From Arthrobacter sp. FW306-2-2C-D06B (GTDB lineage: Bacteria > Actinomycetota > Actinomycetes > Actinomycetales > Micrococcaceae): a stretch of DNA of 64,000 nucleotides. Where the stretch lies: assembly GCF_021789175.1 (NCBI RefSeq), contig NZ_CP084560.1:1922001-1986000 (forward strand), read 5' to 3'. The translations under genes were made by a program, and so were the position numbers. Below, one piece after another: positions 8,995 to 17,331 of this stretch. Within the stretch, counting starts at the first letter, position 1. Each line of letters begins with the position of its first letter. Under the pieces are notes generated by a model, which was given only the letters and a program-made list of their open reading frames with translations, did no database searches and was not told where the DNA came from.

Positions 8995-9129
8995 ATGGAC
9001 AACCGGGCAGAAATCCGGGACTTTTGCCCCAGCTGCCGAGTCCGCCTCACTCGGGAGCAAGCGGAGGCGTGCTGCAGAGGCTCGCAAGGAATTTGTCAAG
9101 TTCACTTCTCGGAGGGATCTCGGGCTTGA
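8995..9129 (+). pseudogene. Remnant of a MmyB-like XRE-family regulator (N terminus only)
   Basis: The 44-codon frame begins MDNRAEIRDF and continues with RVRLTREQAE, closely following the typical N terminus of actinobacterial XRE/MmyB-like regulators (MDNRxEIRDFLxSRRARLTPEQAGL). The helix-turn-helix that should follow is absent and the frame ends at 9129. It is divergent from the aldo/keto reductase pseudogene with a palindrome between them. Confidence 0.6.
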
Positions 9130-9569
9130 CTTCCTCCAGGTAGAGTCCTTCCCAAGGAGCCGAAGAGATCTTCCCTGATACTCCGTACGGGCTTGAATCT
9201 GCACGAGCGCGGGGAGATGCGACCGTGTTCGCCTGGCCGGGTAATAGATGCTCAAACATCACTGAATCGCTCCTCGCAGAATCCGATGTGAGGGCGATCA
9301 TCGCCCACCCTTGGAGAGTACTTCATCGAATATATTATATCTGAATTACTATATGGTCATCGAGTGATTGCGTCAAGACGCTAACCTTTGGTGCAACCCT
9401 TCTACTTCAACGCCAACAGCTGTCCGGCTGCCCGCTCAGGAGCCCACGGCACCGGAGGGTCAGTTTGCCACTACCCGTTATGCCGCTGATCCACCCAGCC
9501 GTTGGAGCGTTGAGCCCTTTGAGCTTTGTGGTCTTTGAGTGGGTAGTGCGGGGCGCCCGTTGCGGCATC
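9130..9569. other. Gene-free stretch left of duplication copy A
   Basis: No credible gene. It holds one AT-rich motif (TATATTATAT at 9331-9340) in otherwise GC-rich DNA. On the minus strand there is a short open stretch with GWISGITGSGKLTLRCRG that I do not recognise; it runs into the end of the flavin reductase in another frame. Confidence 0.4.
9331..9340. promoter_or_regulatory. AT-rich motif TATATTATAT
   Basis: Part of a recurrent AT-rich motif (see 11377, 14437, 19309, 22990, 24198, 29862, 30621, 49234). No gene start lies directly next to this copy, so it may be the relic of a lost promoter. Confidence 0.3.
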
Positions 9570-10953
9570 GAAGGGCGGGGGTGTCTGGTGTTGTGGTTAG
9601 TGGGTGTGTTGTGGGGTGGCTCGGTGGTGGTTTGTGATGGATGTTGATATGGCAGAAGAGACGTTCTTGGCACGGTCGACGTAGGTGTGGATGGTGTCCA
9701 GGGTCATGTCGGCGGGGAGGTCGGAAAGGGAGAGCACGAGTGCGACGTCGCCGTCGGCGGTGAACACGGGGACTCGGATGCGCTGGACCTGGGCCGCTGT
9801 TCCTTCGTTGAGTTGGGCCAGGGCGGTGAAGTTCTCGACGCTCTTGGCGGAGGCTATCAGCTGGCGTTCGAGGGCGGGGGTGGGGCCATGGTTTTCGATT
9901 TCATCCAGCACGGCCTCGTGGGAGGGTTCCTGGGCGGAGCGCAGTGTGATGGCGAAGCCCTTGTCTCGGATGAGTGCCATTTCGGTTTCGAGCATTTCAA
10001 AGCGTTCGTCTCCGGCTTTGATGCCTTCCTTGGCGTACCAGCTCTCGCGCTGCTGCTGCTCTGCCCAGGCGAGGAAAATCGTTCCCCATGGTGGCTGGAA
10101 CGGCAGTCGGCGCCCGACGCGGCGCGGGAGTCGGCCGGAATCCTGCGGTTGGGCGGAAGCGACGATGTACTGGTGATCGCCGGCAACAGCGAGTGCGGTC
10201 GTCCCGACGCCGAGGTCATCGGCCAGTCCGTCCAGATGCGCCCTTGCGCGGTCCGCGAGCTGGAGCTGTTCCATGAGCTGGGGGTTGGCTCCCATGACGA
10301 GTGCTTCGGGTGCGAACCCGCCGTAGCCTCCCTGGAAGAACAGCAGGGGCAGCGAGGGGTTTTCAACGGCGAGGTTTTTCACGGCGCCAACCACGATGAA
10401 GTGGTCGCCGGCTTCATGGATTGATTCGATGGAACACTCGATCCATGCCACAACGCCGTTCAGTATCGGGGCGCCGGATTCTGATGGCCGCCATCCTACG
10501 GCGGTGAAACGGTCTGCGTTCTTGGCCGCGAAGGCTCTGCAGACTGATTCCTGGGAGGTCGCCAGGACATTGACGCAAAAGCTTCCGGCCTGCTGGATTT
10601 TCGGGAAGGTGGAGGAGGACTTGTCCGGGAGGAAGGCCACCAGGGGCGGGTCCAGCGAGACGGAGGTGAATGAGCCCACGGCCATGCCGACGGGTTCGTT
10701 GTCTTCGGAGATGGCTGTAATGACCACCACTCCGGTTGGGAAATGTCCCAGGACATTCCGGAAGGCGCGGGGATCGAACCCGGCTTGGACTTCTGCGCCG
10801 CTCATAATCATTTCCTCCAATTGGGTTTTGGTCCGGTGCGTGTGGCCGGCGGGTCAAGAACAGGGGACGAAAGTCCCTCGCCCCTGGCCTGACAGGCCCA
10901 CGCAATCGCGGGGGAGAGCCCAAATCCGGGCAAACACCACGCAACCGGCCCAC
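9570..10953. repeat. Duplication segment A1 (copy of 27664-29047)
   Basis: Direct repeat of 1384 bases, offset 18094, carrying the flavin reductase. The two copies give identical proteins. Few base differences were noticed, for example near 9579 and one C/G change near 10924. On the left, similarity begins at a GAAGGGCGG segment which in copy B is the end of an IS3 transposase fragment. On the right it stops after GGCCCAC. Confidence 0.93.
9597..10805 (-). CDS. Flavin reductase fused to an IclR-type effector-binding domain (copy A)
   Basis: 402 residues. Residues 10-165 are a flavin reductase domain of the HpaC/FMN-binding split-barrel family (FPTGVVVIT, GMAVGSFTSVSLDPPLV, GDHFIVVGAV). Residues 175-395 match the C-terminal ligand domain of IclR regulators (RVGRRLPFQPPWG; LETEMALIRDKGFAI; RIRVPVFTADGDVALVLSLS), but no helix-turn-helix is present. 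It should reduce FMN or FAD with NAD(P)H for the monooxygenases at 11481 and 12779, and may be switched on by substrate binding. This parallels the C1 reductase of 4-hydroxyphenylacetate hydroxylase, whose extra domain is MarR-like. ATG 10805 was chosen because GGAGG lies 8 bases upstream. Confidence 0.88.
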   Translation of the reverse strand: MSGAEVQAGFDPRAFRNVLGHFPTGVVVITAISEDNEPVGMAVGSFTSVSLDPPLVAFLPDKSSSTFPKIQQAGSFCVNVLATSQESVCRAFAAKNADRFTAVGWRPSESGAPILNGVVAWIECSIESIHEAGDHFIVVGAVKNLAVENPSLPLLFFQGGYGGFAPEALVMGANPQLMEQLQLADRARAHLDGLADDLGVGTTALAVAGDHQYIVASAQPQDSGRLPRRVGRRLPFQPPWGTIFLAWAEQQQRESWYAKEGIKAGDERFEMLETEMALIRDKGFAITLRSAQEPSHEAVLDEIENHGPTPALERQLIASAKSVENFTALAQLNEGTAAQVQRIRVPVFTADGDVALVLSLSDLPADMTLDTIHTYVDRAKNVSSAISTSITNHHRATPQHTH

Positions 10954-11046
10954 AAACAGCCCACTCCGGGCCTAGTTTTCTGTTTAGTTCTTTTGGTTGG
11001 TGTCCAGCAGTTGCTGGAGGATGCCAATTGCTGTGACGGCGCTGGG

Positions 11047-11307
11047 CTATCCGGCGTAGAAGGCGAGGTGGGTGATGAGTTCCACGAGTTCTGTTTCCTT
11101 GACGCCGTTTTGCAGGGCGCGTTGCATGTGGAAGCCGGTTTGCTCGGGCCGGCAGGTCGCGACGAGGGCGGCGACCGTGATGAGGCTGCGGTCGCGTTTG
11201 CTCAGGTCGGTTCGTTCCCAGACGTCGCCGTAGAGCACGTCGGAGGACAGCTGGGCCATTTTGGGTGCGAGGTGTGCGTAGGGCGCGACGTGTTTTTCGG
11301 GTTCCAT
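11047..11307 (-). pseudogene. Carboxymuconolactone-decarboxylase-like protein, truncated by a nonsense change (copy A)
   Basis: AhpD/CMD-family protein with RSLITVAALVATCRPEQ and HMQRALQNGVKETEL. The codon after FYAG is TAG here and TGG in copy B (30228-30551), so copy A loses the last 21 residues including the AIGILQQLL helix. Start 11307 is chosen because GGAGG lies 6 bases upstream; an earlier ATG at 11361 lacks one. By family it would be a small helical protein acting as decarboxylase, peroxidase-like or accessory enzyme. The truncated form has 86 residues and may still fold. Transcribed divergently from the monooxygenases, upstream of the flavin reductase. Confidence 0.75.
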
Positions 11308-11376
11308 CAGGGGCCTCCGCGGGGTGGTCGTGTCTGGGTGTTGGTGCCGTGTTCCTGTCATCCACCAACAGATTAC

Positions 11377-11388
11377 TGCATAATATAT
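11377..11388. promoter_or_regulatory. AT-rich motif TGCATAATATAT in the divergent promoter (copy A)
   Basis: The same 12 bases occur at 30621-30632 (copy B) and, inverted, at 49234-49245 before the BVMO operon. A second AT-rich element, ACATTATATATTT, follows at 11428-11440. These two elements are unchanged between copies A and B although the sequence between them has diverged, which suggests selection as protein-binding sites. Confidence 0.55.
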
Positions 11389-11480
11389 GAAAGGTGAACG
11401 CGGGGTTGTGATAAAGTCAACTTTGCTACATTATATATTTTACATTCCGTCTGCAGGTTAGTGGAAGGCACCTCACGAGC

Positions 11481-12776
11481 ATGGCGAATCCGTTTCGACT
11501 GATCTTTTTTACTTCGTATACGCCTCGGTTCTGGGACCGGCTGGATGCGGAGAACGGCTATGACTGGACGCGTCCGGAGCGGTACCGCGAGATGACGCGG
11601 CTGCTGGAGCGGGGAGGGTTTGAGGCTGTGATGTTCGCTGACACGCTCTCTGTCAGTAACGTCTTCCAGGGCAAGCCTGATGTGTATGTCAAGAACGGGA
11701 TCGGGGAGTCCATCCATGATGACCCTCTTCCCCTGATCGCGGCGATGTCTCAGGCGACCCAGCGGATCGGGCTGGTTGCCACAATGTCCACGACGCTGTT
11801 CCCGCCGAAACTTCTCGCGCAGGTTGCCAGTTCGCTGGATCACGTGATGAAGGGCCGGCTGGGCTGGAATATCGTGACGTCCATGGGCAAGGAGGTCGCG
11901 AAGAACTTTGGCGTGGACGACCTGCTCAGCAAGGACGAACGCTACGATATGGCGGACGAGTTCGTGGACCTTGCCGACAGGATCTGGGCCGAGGCCAAAG
12001 AGGCGTGGGCCGGCGGGGAGGGGTTGCCCGGGTCTGCGGACCGGCTCCATCTTCCCCCGATGCCGCAGGGGCGTCCGGTGATCATGCAGGCGGGCGGATC
12101 CGAGCGGGGCCGTGAGTTCGCGGCCAAGCACGCCGACATGATCATCTCGCACCGGAATTCGCCGGCGGCGATGAAGGACTTCCGGGACGACATGCGGGCG
12201 CGTATGTCCTCTATCGGCCGGGATCCTGACTCGTGCAAGATCTTCTTCACCATTCGTCCCTATATTGCGGGCTCGGTCGAGGAGGCCGAGGCAATGCGGG
12301 CCGAGGAACTGGCCCTGCCGACGAGCAACCTGGAGACGGGCCTGGCGAACTTTTCCTCAAGGATCGGCTACGACGTTTCGCGTCTTCCGATCGACGAACC
12401 CCTGCCCGCGGACCTGAAGATCGCCGGTTCTGATGGTGTGCTCCAGCAGCACACCGAGAAGGGTGCCCCCACACTCCGGGAGATCGCGATGTCCGAAATC
12501 ATGAAGGACACCCACCTTGTGCAGGGGACCCCGGAGCAGATCGCCGACGAGCTGGAGGCTGTGATGGAGGAGGTCGGCGGTGACGGCTTCGCGATCCGCG
12601 GCACGATGGTTCCCTCGGTCGTGGTGCCGCTCGTAGACCAGTTGGTTCCCGTCCTGCAGTCGCGGGGGCTAACCCGCAAGGGCTACCGGTATCCGACATT
12701 CCGGGAGAACATGGCAGACCCCTATTTCAGTGAAGACATTTCCCGCGGCATCGAGACCGCCGGATCGAGGCGATAA
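11481..12776 (+). CDS. NtaA/SnaA/DszA-family FMNH2-dependent monooxygenase 1 (copy A)
   Basis: 431 residues, typical length for the nitrilotriacetate/dibenzothiophene-sulfone monooxygenase branch of bacterial luciferase-like (TIM-barrel) enzymes. Family landmarks: FTSYTPRFWDRL near the start, FADTLSVSN (53-61), SSLDHVMKGRLGWNIVTS (117-134) and PVIMQAGGSERGREFAAKHAD near 200-220. It uses reduced flavin delivered by a separate reductase, presumably the fused reductase transcribed divergently. Known relatives attack sulfones, aminopolycarboxylates and N-heterocycles; the substrate here is unknown. LLM2 follows after 2 bases. Confidence 0.9.
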   Translation: MANPFRLIFFTSYTPRFWDRLDAENGYDWTRPERYREMTRLLERGGFEAVMFADTLSVSNVFQGKPDVYVKNGIGESIHDDPLPLIAAMSQATQRIGLVATMSTTLFPPKLLAQVASSLDHVMKGRLGWNIVTSMGKEVAKNFGVDDLLSKDERYDMADEFVDLADRIWAEAKEAWAGGEGLPGSADRLHLPPMPQGRPVIMQAGGSERGREFAAKHADMIISHRNSPAAMKDFRDDMRARMSSIGRDPDSCKIFFTIRPYIAGSVEEAEAMRAEELALPTSNLETGLANFSSRIGYDVSRLPIDEPLPADLKIAGSDGVLQQHTEKGAPTLREIAMSEIMKDTHLVQGTPEQIADELEAVMEEVGGDGFAIRGTMVPSVVVPLVDQLVPVLQSRGLTRKGYRYPTFRENMADPYFSEDISRGIETAGSRR

Positions 12777-12778
12777 CA

Positions 12779-13861
12779 GTGACGGATAAGCAGATGCACA
12801 TTGGATGGTTGGCAGAAATCGGAGAGCCCGTAGGAAGTGCCGGCGCGAGGGCAGCAGGGCAGGCACCGCCGTGGTGCGATCCCGACGAGTACATCAGCCG
12901 CGCACAAATGATCGAGCGGGCAGGTGTGGAGTTCCTGGTACTGGCAGAGACCGTGCGGCCCACCCTGAACCCCAGTGTCCTGGTGCCCCTGATCGCAGCG
13001 GAGACATCCTCGCTCGGCATTGTCCCGGCACTGGCAATGACCGACTACCCGCCGTTCATGATGGCCAGGCTACTGACGACCCTGGACCACATGACACAAG
13101 GCCGCGTCGGATGGGCCGTCGCGACCGACATCGACGGCTCCTACGGCAGCAGTCCAAGCCGCGATGGCAGCAAGGCAACAGCCCAGCCGCTCTCAGTCGC
13201 AAACGAATACGCCCAGGTCTGCAAGGAACTATGGGGCTCCTGGGAACCGGACGCGCTCGTCCAAGACCGCACCCGGGGCACCTTTGCAGACCCCGCGAAA
13301 GTCAGGACAATCGACCACGTCGGGGAGCACTTCCGGGTCCGTGGCCCGCTGAACACCGTGCCCTCCCGGCAGGGAACACCCCCGCTCGTCAGCGCCATGT
13401 CCTCCACGGATGAGACCGACTTCGTCAGCCGGCACGCCGAAGTCGTGCTGGTCACCGCCGACGGGCCCGAAGAATTCCGCCGCGTGCGCAACGAGATCAA
13501 AAACACCGCATCCGAGGCCGGACGCGACCCGGACGACGTCAAGGTCTACCTCGCGGTCAGTATCCAAGTCGCCGAAACACCCGATCTGCTCCCGGCCCTC
13601 CAGAACCGCGGACCGCAGCGCTCATGGCCGCCGGTAGGCACCCCCTCGGTCCACCTCACCGGCCCTACCAACACCATCGCCACCGACCTCGAAGAACTCC
13701 ACGACACCTCAGGCGCCGACGGCATCGTCATTCTCGGCACCTGGCCACTCTCCGAAGTCAGCGTCATCTGCAACCGCGTCCTGGCCACCCTCCGCCGCCG
13801 CGGCCGCATACACACCACACCACACACCAACCGCTCACTCAGAGAAACACTCCGCGCCTGA
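12779..13861 (+). CDS. NtaA/SnaA/DszA-family FMNH2-dependent monooxygenase 2 (copy A)
   Basis: 360 residues from GTG 12779, two bases after the stop of the first monooxygenase. It keeps the luciferase-like pattern (LVLAETVRP, PFMMARLLTTLDHMTQGRVGWAVATD near 92-117; VSAMSSTDETDFVSRHAEVVL near 205) but is shorter and divergent from monooxygenase 1. The two may act in sequence or as unlike subunits. Third codon positions are strongly C-rich compared with the following permease gene. In copy A the protein ends LRETLRA; in copy B a junction changes the end to LRGRL. Confidence 0.85.
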   Translation: MTDKQMHIGWLAEIGEPVGSAGARAAGQAPPWCDPDEYISRAQMIERAGVEFLVLAETVRPTLNPSVLVPLIAAETSSLGIVPALAMTDYPPFMMARLLTTLDHMTQGRVGWAVATDIDGSYGSSPSRDGSKATAQPLSVANEYAQVCKELWGSWEPDALVQDRTRGTFADPAKVRTIDHVGEHFRVRGPLNTVPSRQGTPPLVSAMSSTDETDFVSRHAEVVLVTADGPEEFRRVRNEIKNTASEAGRDPDDVKVYLAVSIQVAETPDLLPALQNRGPQRSWPPVGTPSVHLTGPTNTIATDLEELHDTSGADGIVILGTWPLSEVSVICNRVLATLRRRGRIHTTPHTNRSLRETLRA

Positions 13862-14017
13862 CGAGGCCACAGCGCCGACAACAACCCCGCCGAAACAGCC
13901 CGGCGGTGCCTCTCAGTTCGTCGAAGTACAGAGTGAGGCTCCAGGTTCGACAAGCTGAGTTGACGGGGAATGCAGAGGTTTCGCCCTGCGCCCTCCGTAA
14001 AGCTCGCGAGTCTCCGA

Positions 14018-14058
14018 ATTCGCCGAGCAGTGTCCGGAATGGACATTGCTCGGCGAAT
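14018..14058. terminator. Long hairpin, possible terminator or element end
   Basis: Arms 14018-14035 and 14041-14058 pair over 18 positions with one G/A mismatch (a G-U pair in RNA) around the loop GGAAT. No run of T follows on the plus strand, so a terminator for the monooxygenase operon is possible but not certain; it could equally be the end of a lost mobile element. Confidence 0.45.
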
Positions 14059-14436
14059 ACAGATCGGGACTTTGCTCTCGTATGTCTGTACTGGCAACTT
14101 CGGCTTGCAACCGAATTCAAGCCTGAATCAAGGAACATATGCTGGACTTGGCGGCCCGGAGCGTCCCGACGTGGAGGGCGCGTCATAAGTTGGCGCGAAT
14201 CCATGGATCAGGCGGAACGCGAGGCCGGCGTCGCGCTGCGCAAGACCCTGCGGCGCACGGCAATCGTTGGTCTGAACGGATTGCGCGGTTCGAGGCCGTC
14301 GCCCGCAGTCACAAATCAAGAAGGACATCGCTGAGACTCTGTCGCACGCTTGGTAGCTTCTAACCTACCCGTCATGTGGCCGGCGTCGACTGGACCTGAG
14401 GATTCACAATGATGTGAAACACAAAGGAAACAATCG

Positions 14437-14455
14437 ACATATAATATATAAATTA
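14437..14455. promoter_or_regulatory. AT-rich motif before the copy A importer
   Basis: ACATATAATATATAAATTA lies 28-46 bases before the first permease ATG (14483), in the copy-A-specific insert. It resembles the other AT-rich elements of the island. In copy B this site is missing and the importer is joined directly to the monooxygenases. Confidence 0.45.
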
Positions 14456-14482
14456 CCGATGAAGGTCGCCTCTAGTGTTGGG

Positions 14483-15469
14483 ATGACACTGTTGAAACAT
14501 TTGATTCTCCATTATCTTCGTTTGTTGGGTTCGTCGTTGTTGCTCATTTTTGCTGTGGTTGTGGCGATGTTTGTTTTGCTGCAGTTGGCGCCTGGGGATC
14601 CTATTCAGGGTCTGGTGGGTGATATGCCGGTGACGGATGAGTATCGTGCTGTTCTGACGAGCACTTTTGGTCTGGACCAGCCTGTTTATGTGCGGTTCTT
14701 CACGTATGTGCAGAATGTGTTGTCGGGGAACCTGGGTTTCTCTTATGCGAATAATGAGCCGGTTCTGTCGATTATTTGGGGGCGGTTGGGTAATACCTTG
14801 CTGTTGACGATTCCCTCGTTGGTTCTTTCGGCTGTGGGCGGGATTGTGCTTGGTGCTTTGGCTGCCCGGACGAGGTCGAGGCGGTTGGACGCGGCGTTGT
14901 CGTATAGCGCTATTGCGTTGTTTTCATTGCCGGTCTTTTGGTTGGCTTTGATGCTGGTTCTCTTGTTTTCGGTGCAGCTTGGGTGGTTGCCGGCGCAGGG
15001 GATGTCGGATTTCGGTTCGGACGGGGTTTCCTTGAGCCATATGGTCCTTCCGGTTCTCACTCTGGCGTTCGGTGAGCTGGCGTTCTTCCTGCGGATCATG
15101 CGGTCGAGCATGATCGATGTGCTGGGGCAGGAATATATCGATACGGCCAGGTCGAAGGGCCTGACGCCGAATCAGGTTCTGCGCCGGCATGGTCTGTTGA
15201 ATTCGATGTTGCCGATGGTCAGTGTCATTGGTTACAACCTTGGCCATGCGTTGGCGGGCGCGGTGCTGGTTGAGAGTGTTTTCGGCTGGCCGGGGATGGG
15301 GCTTTTGATGTACGAGTCCATCAAGCGCAGCGAGAACATGGTGGTGCTTGGGATTCTTCTCGTGGTGGCGATAACGGTGGTTGTCGTGAACATTTTGACT
15401 GATGTTGTTTACGGTCTTGTGGATCCGCGGGTCCGGGCACGGATGCGTCGACAGATGAGTGGTGCGTGA
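14483..15469 (+). CDS. ABC importer permease 1, DppB/OppB type (copy A)
   Basis: 328 residues from ATG 14483. Several hydrophobic spans (LLGSSLLLIFAVVVAMFVLL at the N terminus, ALSYSAIALFSLPVFWLALM, VVLGILLVVAITVVVVNIL). The permease coupling loop EYIDTARSKGLTPNQVLRRHGL (positions about 220-240) marks the binding-protein-dependent permease family. LAPGDPIQGL is typical of DppB-like proteins. I prefer 14483 to upstream in-frame starts because copy B has a stop just before the equivalent ATG. G/T-rich third codon positions differ from the C-rich genes at both ends of the unit. Confidence 0.92.
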   Translation: MTLLKHLILHYLRLLGSSLLLIFAVVVAMFVLLQLAPGDPIQGLVGDMPVTDEYRAVLTSTFGLDQPVYVRFFTYVQNVLSGNLGFSYANNEPVLSIIWGRLGNTLLLTIPSLVLSAVGGIVLGALAARTRSRRLDAALSYSAIALFSLPVFWLALMLVLLFSVQLGWLPAQGMSDFGSDGVSLSHMVLPVLTLAFGELAFFLRIMRSSMIDVLGQEYIDTARSKGLTPNQVLRRHGLLNSMLPMVSVIGYNLGHALAGAVLVESVFGWPGMGLLMYESIKRSENMVVLGILLVVAITVVVVNILTDVVYGLVDPRVRARMRRQMSGA

Positions 15470-15538
15470 TGCAGGGTGCAGTGCGGTCTTCTTCTGCGTG
15501 GGACGCGGCGCGTTCGGGCGGCTGGTATCGGGGTCGGC

Positions 15539-16438
15539 ATGAGTAAGGAATTGATCGGCGTGAATGGTTCTTCTATGGTTGCGGCCGACGGCGCGACTCG
15601 GGTTTCGGGAAGGCGTTCCCTCGCGGGGCGGTTTTTCTCCAGACCTGCGGCTGTCGGCTTCTGCGGACTTCTTGTTGTTATCGCTTTGGCTTCGTTCATT
15701 GGCCCGTATTTCGCTTTGTCGCCCAGTGAGCCCAAGTTCGGTGTGTTGCTGGCGCCGAATGCGTCTCATTTGATGGGCACTGACTCGCTGGGGCGCGACG
15801 TTTTTGCCCGGGTCCTGGTCGGTGGGCAGATCAGTCTCGTGGTCGGGGTCGCTGTAGGGTTGTTGTGCCTGACGTTGGGGATTGCGTTCGGTGGTCTTGC
15901 CGGCTTCTTTGGCGGTGCCCTGGACTCGGCACTGATGAGGGTTTCGGAGTTCTTCCAGGTGGTTCCTGGCCTGGTGCTGGCTCTTGTGGCGACGGCGTTG
16001 CTGGGAAGCAGCATGCCGGTTGTGATCGTGATCCTGAGCATCACGATGTGGCCCGGAGTTGCCCGTCTGGTCCGGGTCGAAACCATGAAGCTCAGTGAAC
16101 TGGGATATGTCGAATCTGCCAGGGCTGCCGGGTTCAGTCCGCTGCGGATCCTGGTCTCTGATGTGTTGCCCAACGCCTTCGCGCCGGTGCTCGTGGCGAC
16201 CACGATGACAGTTGGGCGGGCGATCCTTTACGAGTCGGGTCTTTCGTTCCTGGGTCTGGGGAACGCGAACACGCCCAGCTGGGGGACGCTGTTGAACGAA
16301 GCCCAGTCCTTCATGCAGACGGCATGGTGGCTGACCGTGTTCCCGGGCCTGGCGATTTTCTTGGTTGTCTTGGCTGCCAACGTCCTGGGCGATCTGCTGA
16401 ACGACACTCTCAACCCCACCCTCAGCCGAGTGAAATGA
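15539..16438 (+). CDS. ABC importer permease 2, DppC/OppC type (copy A)
   Basis: 299 residues from ATG 15539. The N-terminal cytoplasmic tail and first membrane span ([19 protein letters not shown]), [20 protein letters not shown], and the coupling loop [24 protein letters not shown] near residue 190 identify a DppC-type permease. An in-frame GTG at 15476 would add 21 residues; I prefer the ATG because it gives the usual DppC N terminus. The stop overlaps the ATG of the following ATPase. Confidence 0.92.
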   Translation: MSKELIGVNGSSMVAADGATRVSGRRSLAGRFFSRPAAVGFCGLLVVIALASFIGPYFALSPSEPKFGVLLAPNASHLMGTDSLGRDVFARVLVGGQISLVVGVAVGLLCLTLGIAFGGLAGFFGGALDSALMRVSEFFQVVPGLVLALVATALLGSSMPVVIVILSITMWPGVARLVRVETMKLSELGYVESARAAGFSPLRILVSDVLPNAFAPVLVATTMTVGRAILYESGLSFLGLGNANTPSWGTLLNEAQSFMQTAWWLTVFPGLAIFLVVLAANVLGDLLNDTLNPTLSRVK

Positions 16439-17331
16439 GTACGAGGATGATGAACTCTGAGATTGCGCCGGGGAAGGCCCCGGTGGTCCGCGGTGACGGC
16501 CACGGTTCGCAGTCGCTGCTGGAGGTCCGTGGTCTTGGCGTGCGGTTGCCGTCTGGTCCGAAAGCAGAAGTGCGGGCAGTCCATTCCGTGGACTTGTCCG
16601 TGGGCCGCGGTGAACGTGTGGGTATTGTCGGGGAGTCCGGTTCCGGTAAATCGGTGACAGGCCGGGCCATCGCCGGCTTGTTGCCGCAGTCCGGGCGAGT
16701 GGTGGTCGAGGGTTCCATCCGGTTCTGTGATGAAGAGTATGTCGGCGCTTCACCCAAAATGTGGAGAAATGTCCGTCGCGAGCTGGTCTCGATGATTTTC
16801 CAGGATCCATTGAGCTCGCTGAACCCGACCATGCGGATCGGCCGTCAGGTCGCCGAGTGCGGGCGGCCGTTGCTGTCGAACGAGAGAGTCTTCGAGTACC
16901 TTGAAATGGCAGGCCTGTCCGATCCGGCGGGCGTCGCACGGAAGTTTCCGTTCGAGCTCAGCGGCGGCATGAGGCAGCGGGTGTCGATAGCGATTGCCCT
17001 GGCCAAAGGCCCGGAGCTCGTGATCGCGGACGAGCCGACCACTGCCTTGGACGTCACGGTCCAGGCCAAGGTGTTGGCCACGCTGAAGCGCTCCGTGGAT
17101 GAACTTGGTACTTCGTTGCTGATGATTTCGCATGATCTGGCCGTCATCGCCAAGATGTGCGACCGCGTCTATGTCATGTATAACGGTCGCGTGGTGGAGT
17201 CCGGTGATACCTATTCCGTGTTCACGCGTCCTCAGGAGAACTACACCCAGAGCCTGCTGAAAAGCGTGCGGAGTCTGTCCAGCGCGGACGATGCACTCTT
17301 CTCGTTCGAGAAAGACGAGACAAGGAAATGA
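16435..17331 (+). CDS. ABC importer ATPase 1, DppD/OppD type (copy A)
   Basis: 298 residues. Walker [11 protein letters not shown]-loop region [16 protein letters not shown], signature [15 protein letters not shown], Walker [16 protein letters not shown], and H-loop ISHDLAVI are all present, with the C-terminal oligopeptide-transporter extension partly shortened (DppD proteins usually reach about 320-330). ATG 16435 overlaps the permease stop (ATGA). Confidence 0.94.
   Translation: MSTRMMNSEIAPGKAPVVRGDGHGSQSLLEVRGLGVRLPSGPKAEVRAVHSVDLSVGRGERVGIVGESGSGKSVTGRAIAGLLPQSGRVVVEGSIRFCDEEYVGASPKMWRNVRRELVSMIFQDPLSSLNPTMRIGRQVAECGRPLLSNERVFEYLEMAGLSDPAGVARKFPFELSGGMRQRVSIAIALAKGPELVIADEPTTALDVTVQAKVLATLKRSVDELGTSLLMISHDLAVIAKMCDRVYVMYNGRVVESGDTYSVFTRPQENYTQSLLKSVRSLSSADDALFSFEKDETRK

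Larger units (their letters stand above)
10994..13856. repeat. Duplication segment A2 (copy of 30238-33100)
   Basis: Direct repeat of 2863 bases, offset 19244, with the CMD-like gene and both monooxygenases. Monooxygenase sequences are identical in translation. Differences concentrate in the CMD gene and the divergent promoter (about 11000-11475). Copy A has 40 unique bases (10954-10993) between A1 and A2 where copy B has about 1190 bases holding two regulators. Confidence 0.93.
13862..14466. other. Copy-A-specific insert between monooxygenase 2 and the importer
   Basis: About 610 bases absent from copy B. No convincing gene. It contains a strong hairpin (14018-14058) and, at the right end, an AT-rich motif (14437-14450) that probably forms part of the importer promoter. 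A short frame around 14250-14360 (ERIARFEAVARSHKSRRTS) may be a mobile-element scrap but cannot be assigned. Confidence 0.5.

Noticed and set aside
9687..10424. A 245-codon plus-strand frame opposite the flavin reductase.
   Set aside because: Mirror frame of the reductase/IclR fusion, which has clear domain motifs on the minus strand.
14924..16939. A 671-codon open frame on the minus strand opposite the permeases and first ATPase (repeated at 33560-35575).
   Set aside because: It is antisense to clearly coding permease and ATPase genes; its product is Arg/His/Pro/Gln-rich with no family signature, as expected from reverse reading of GC-rich genes.
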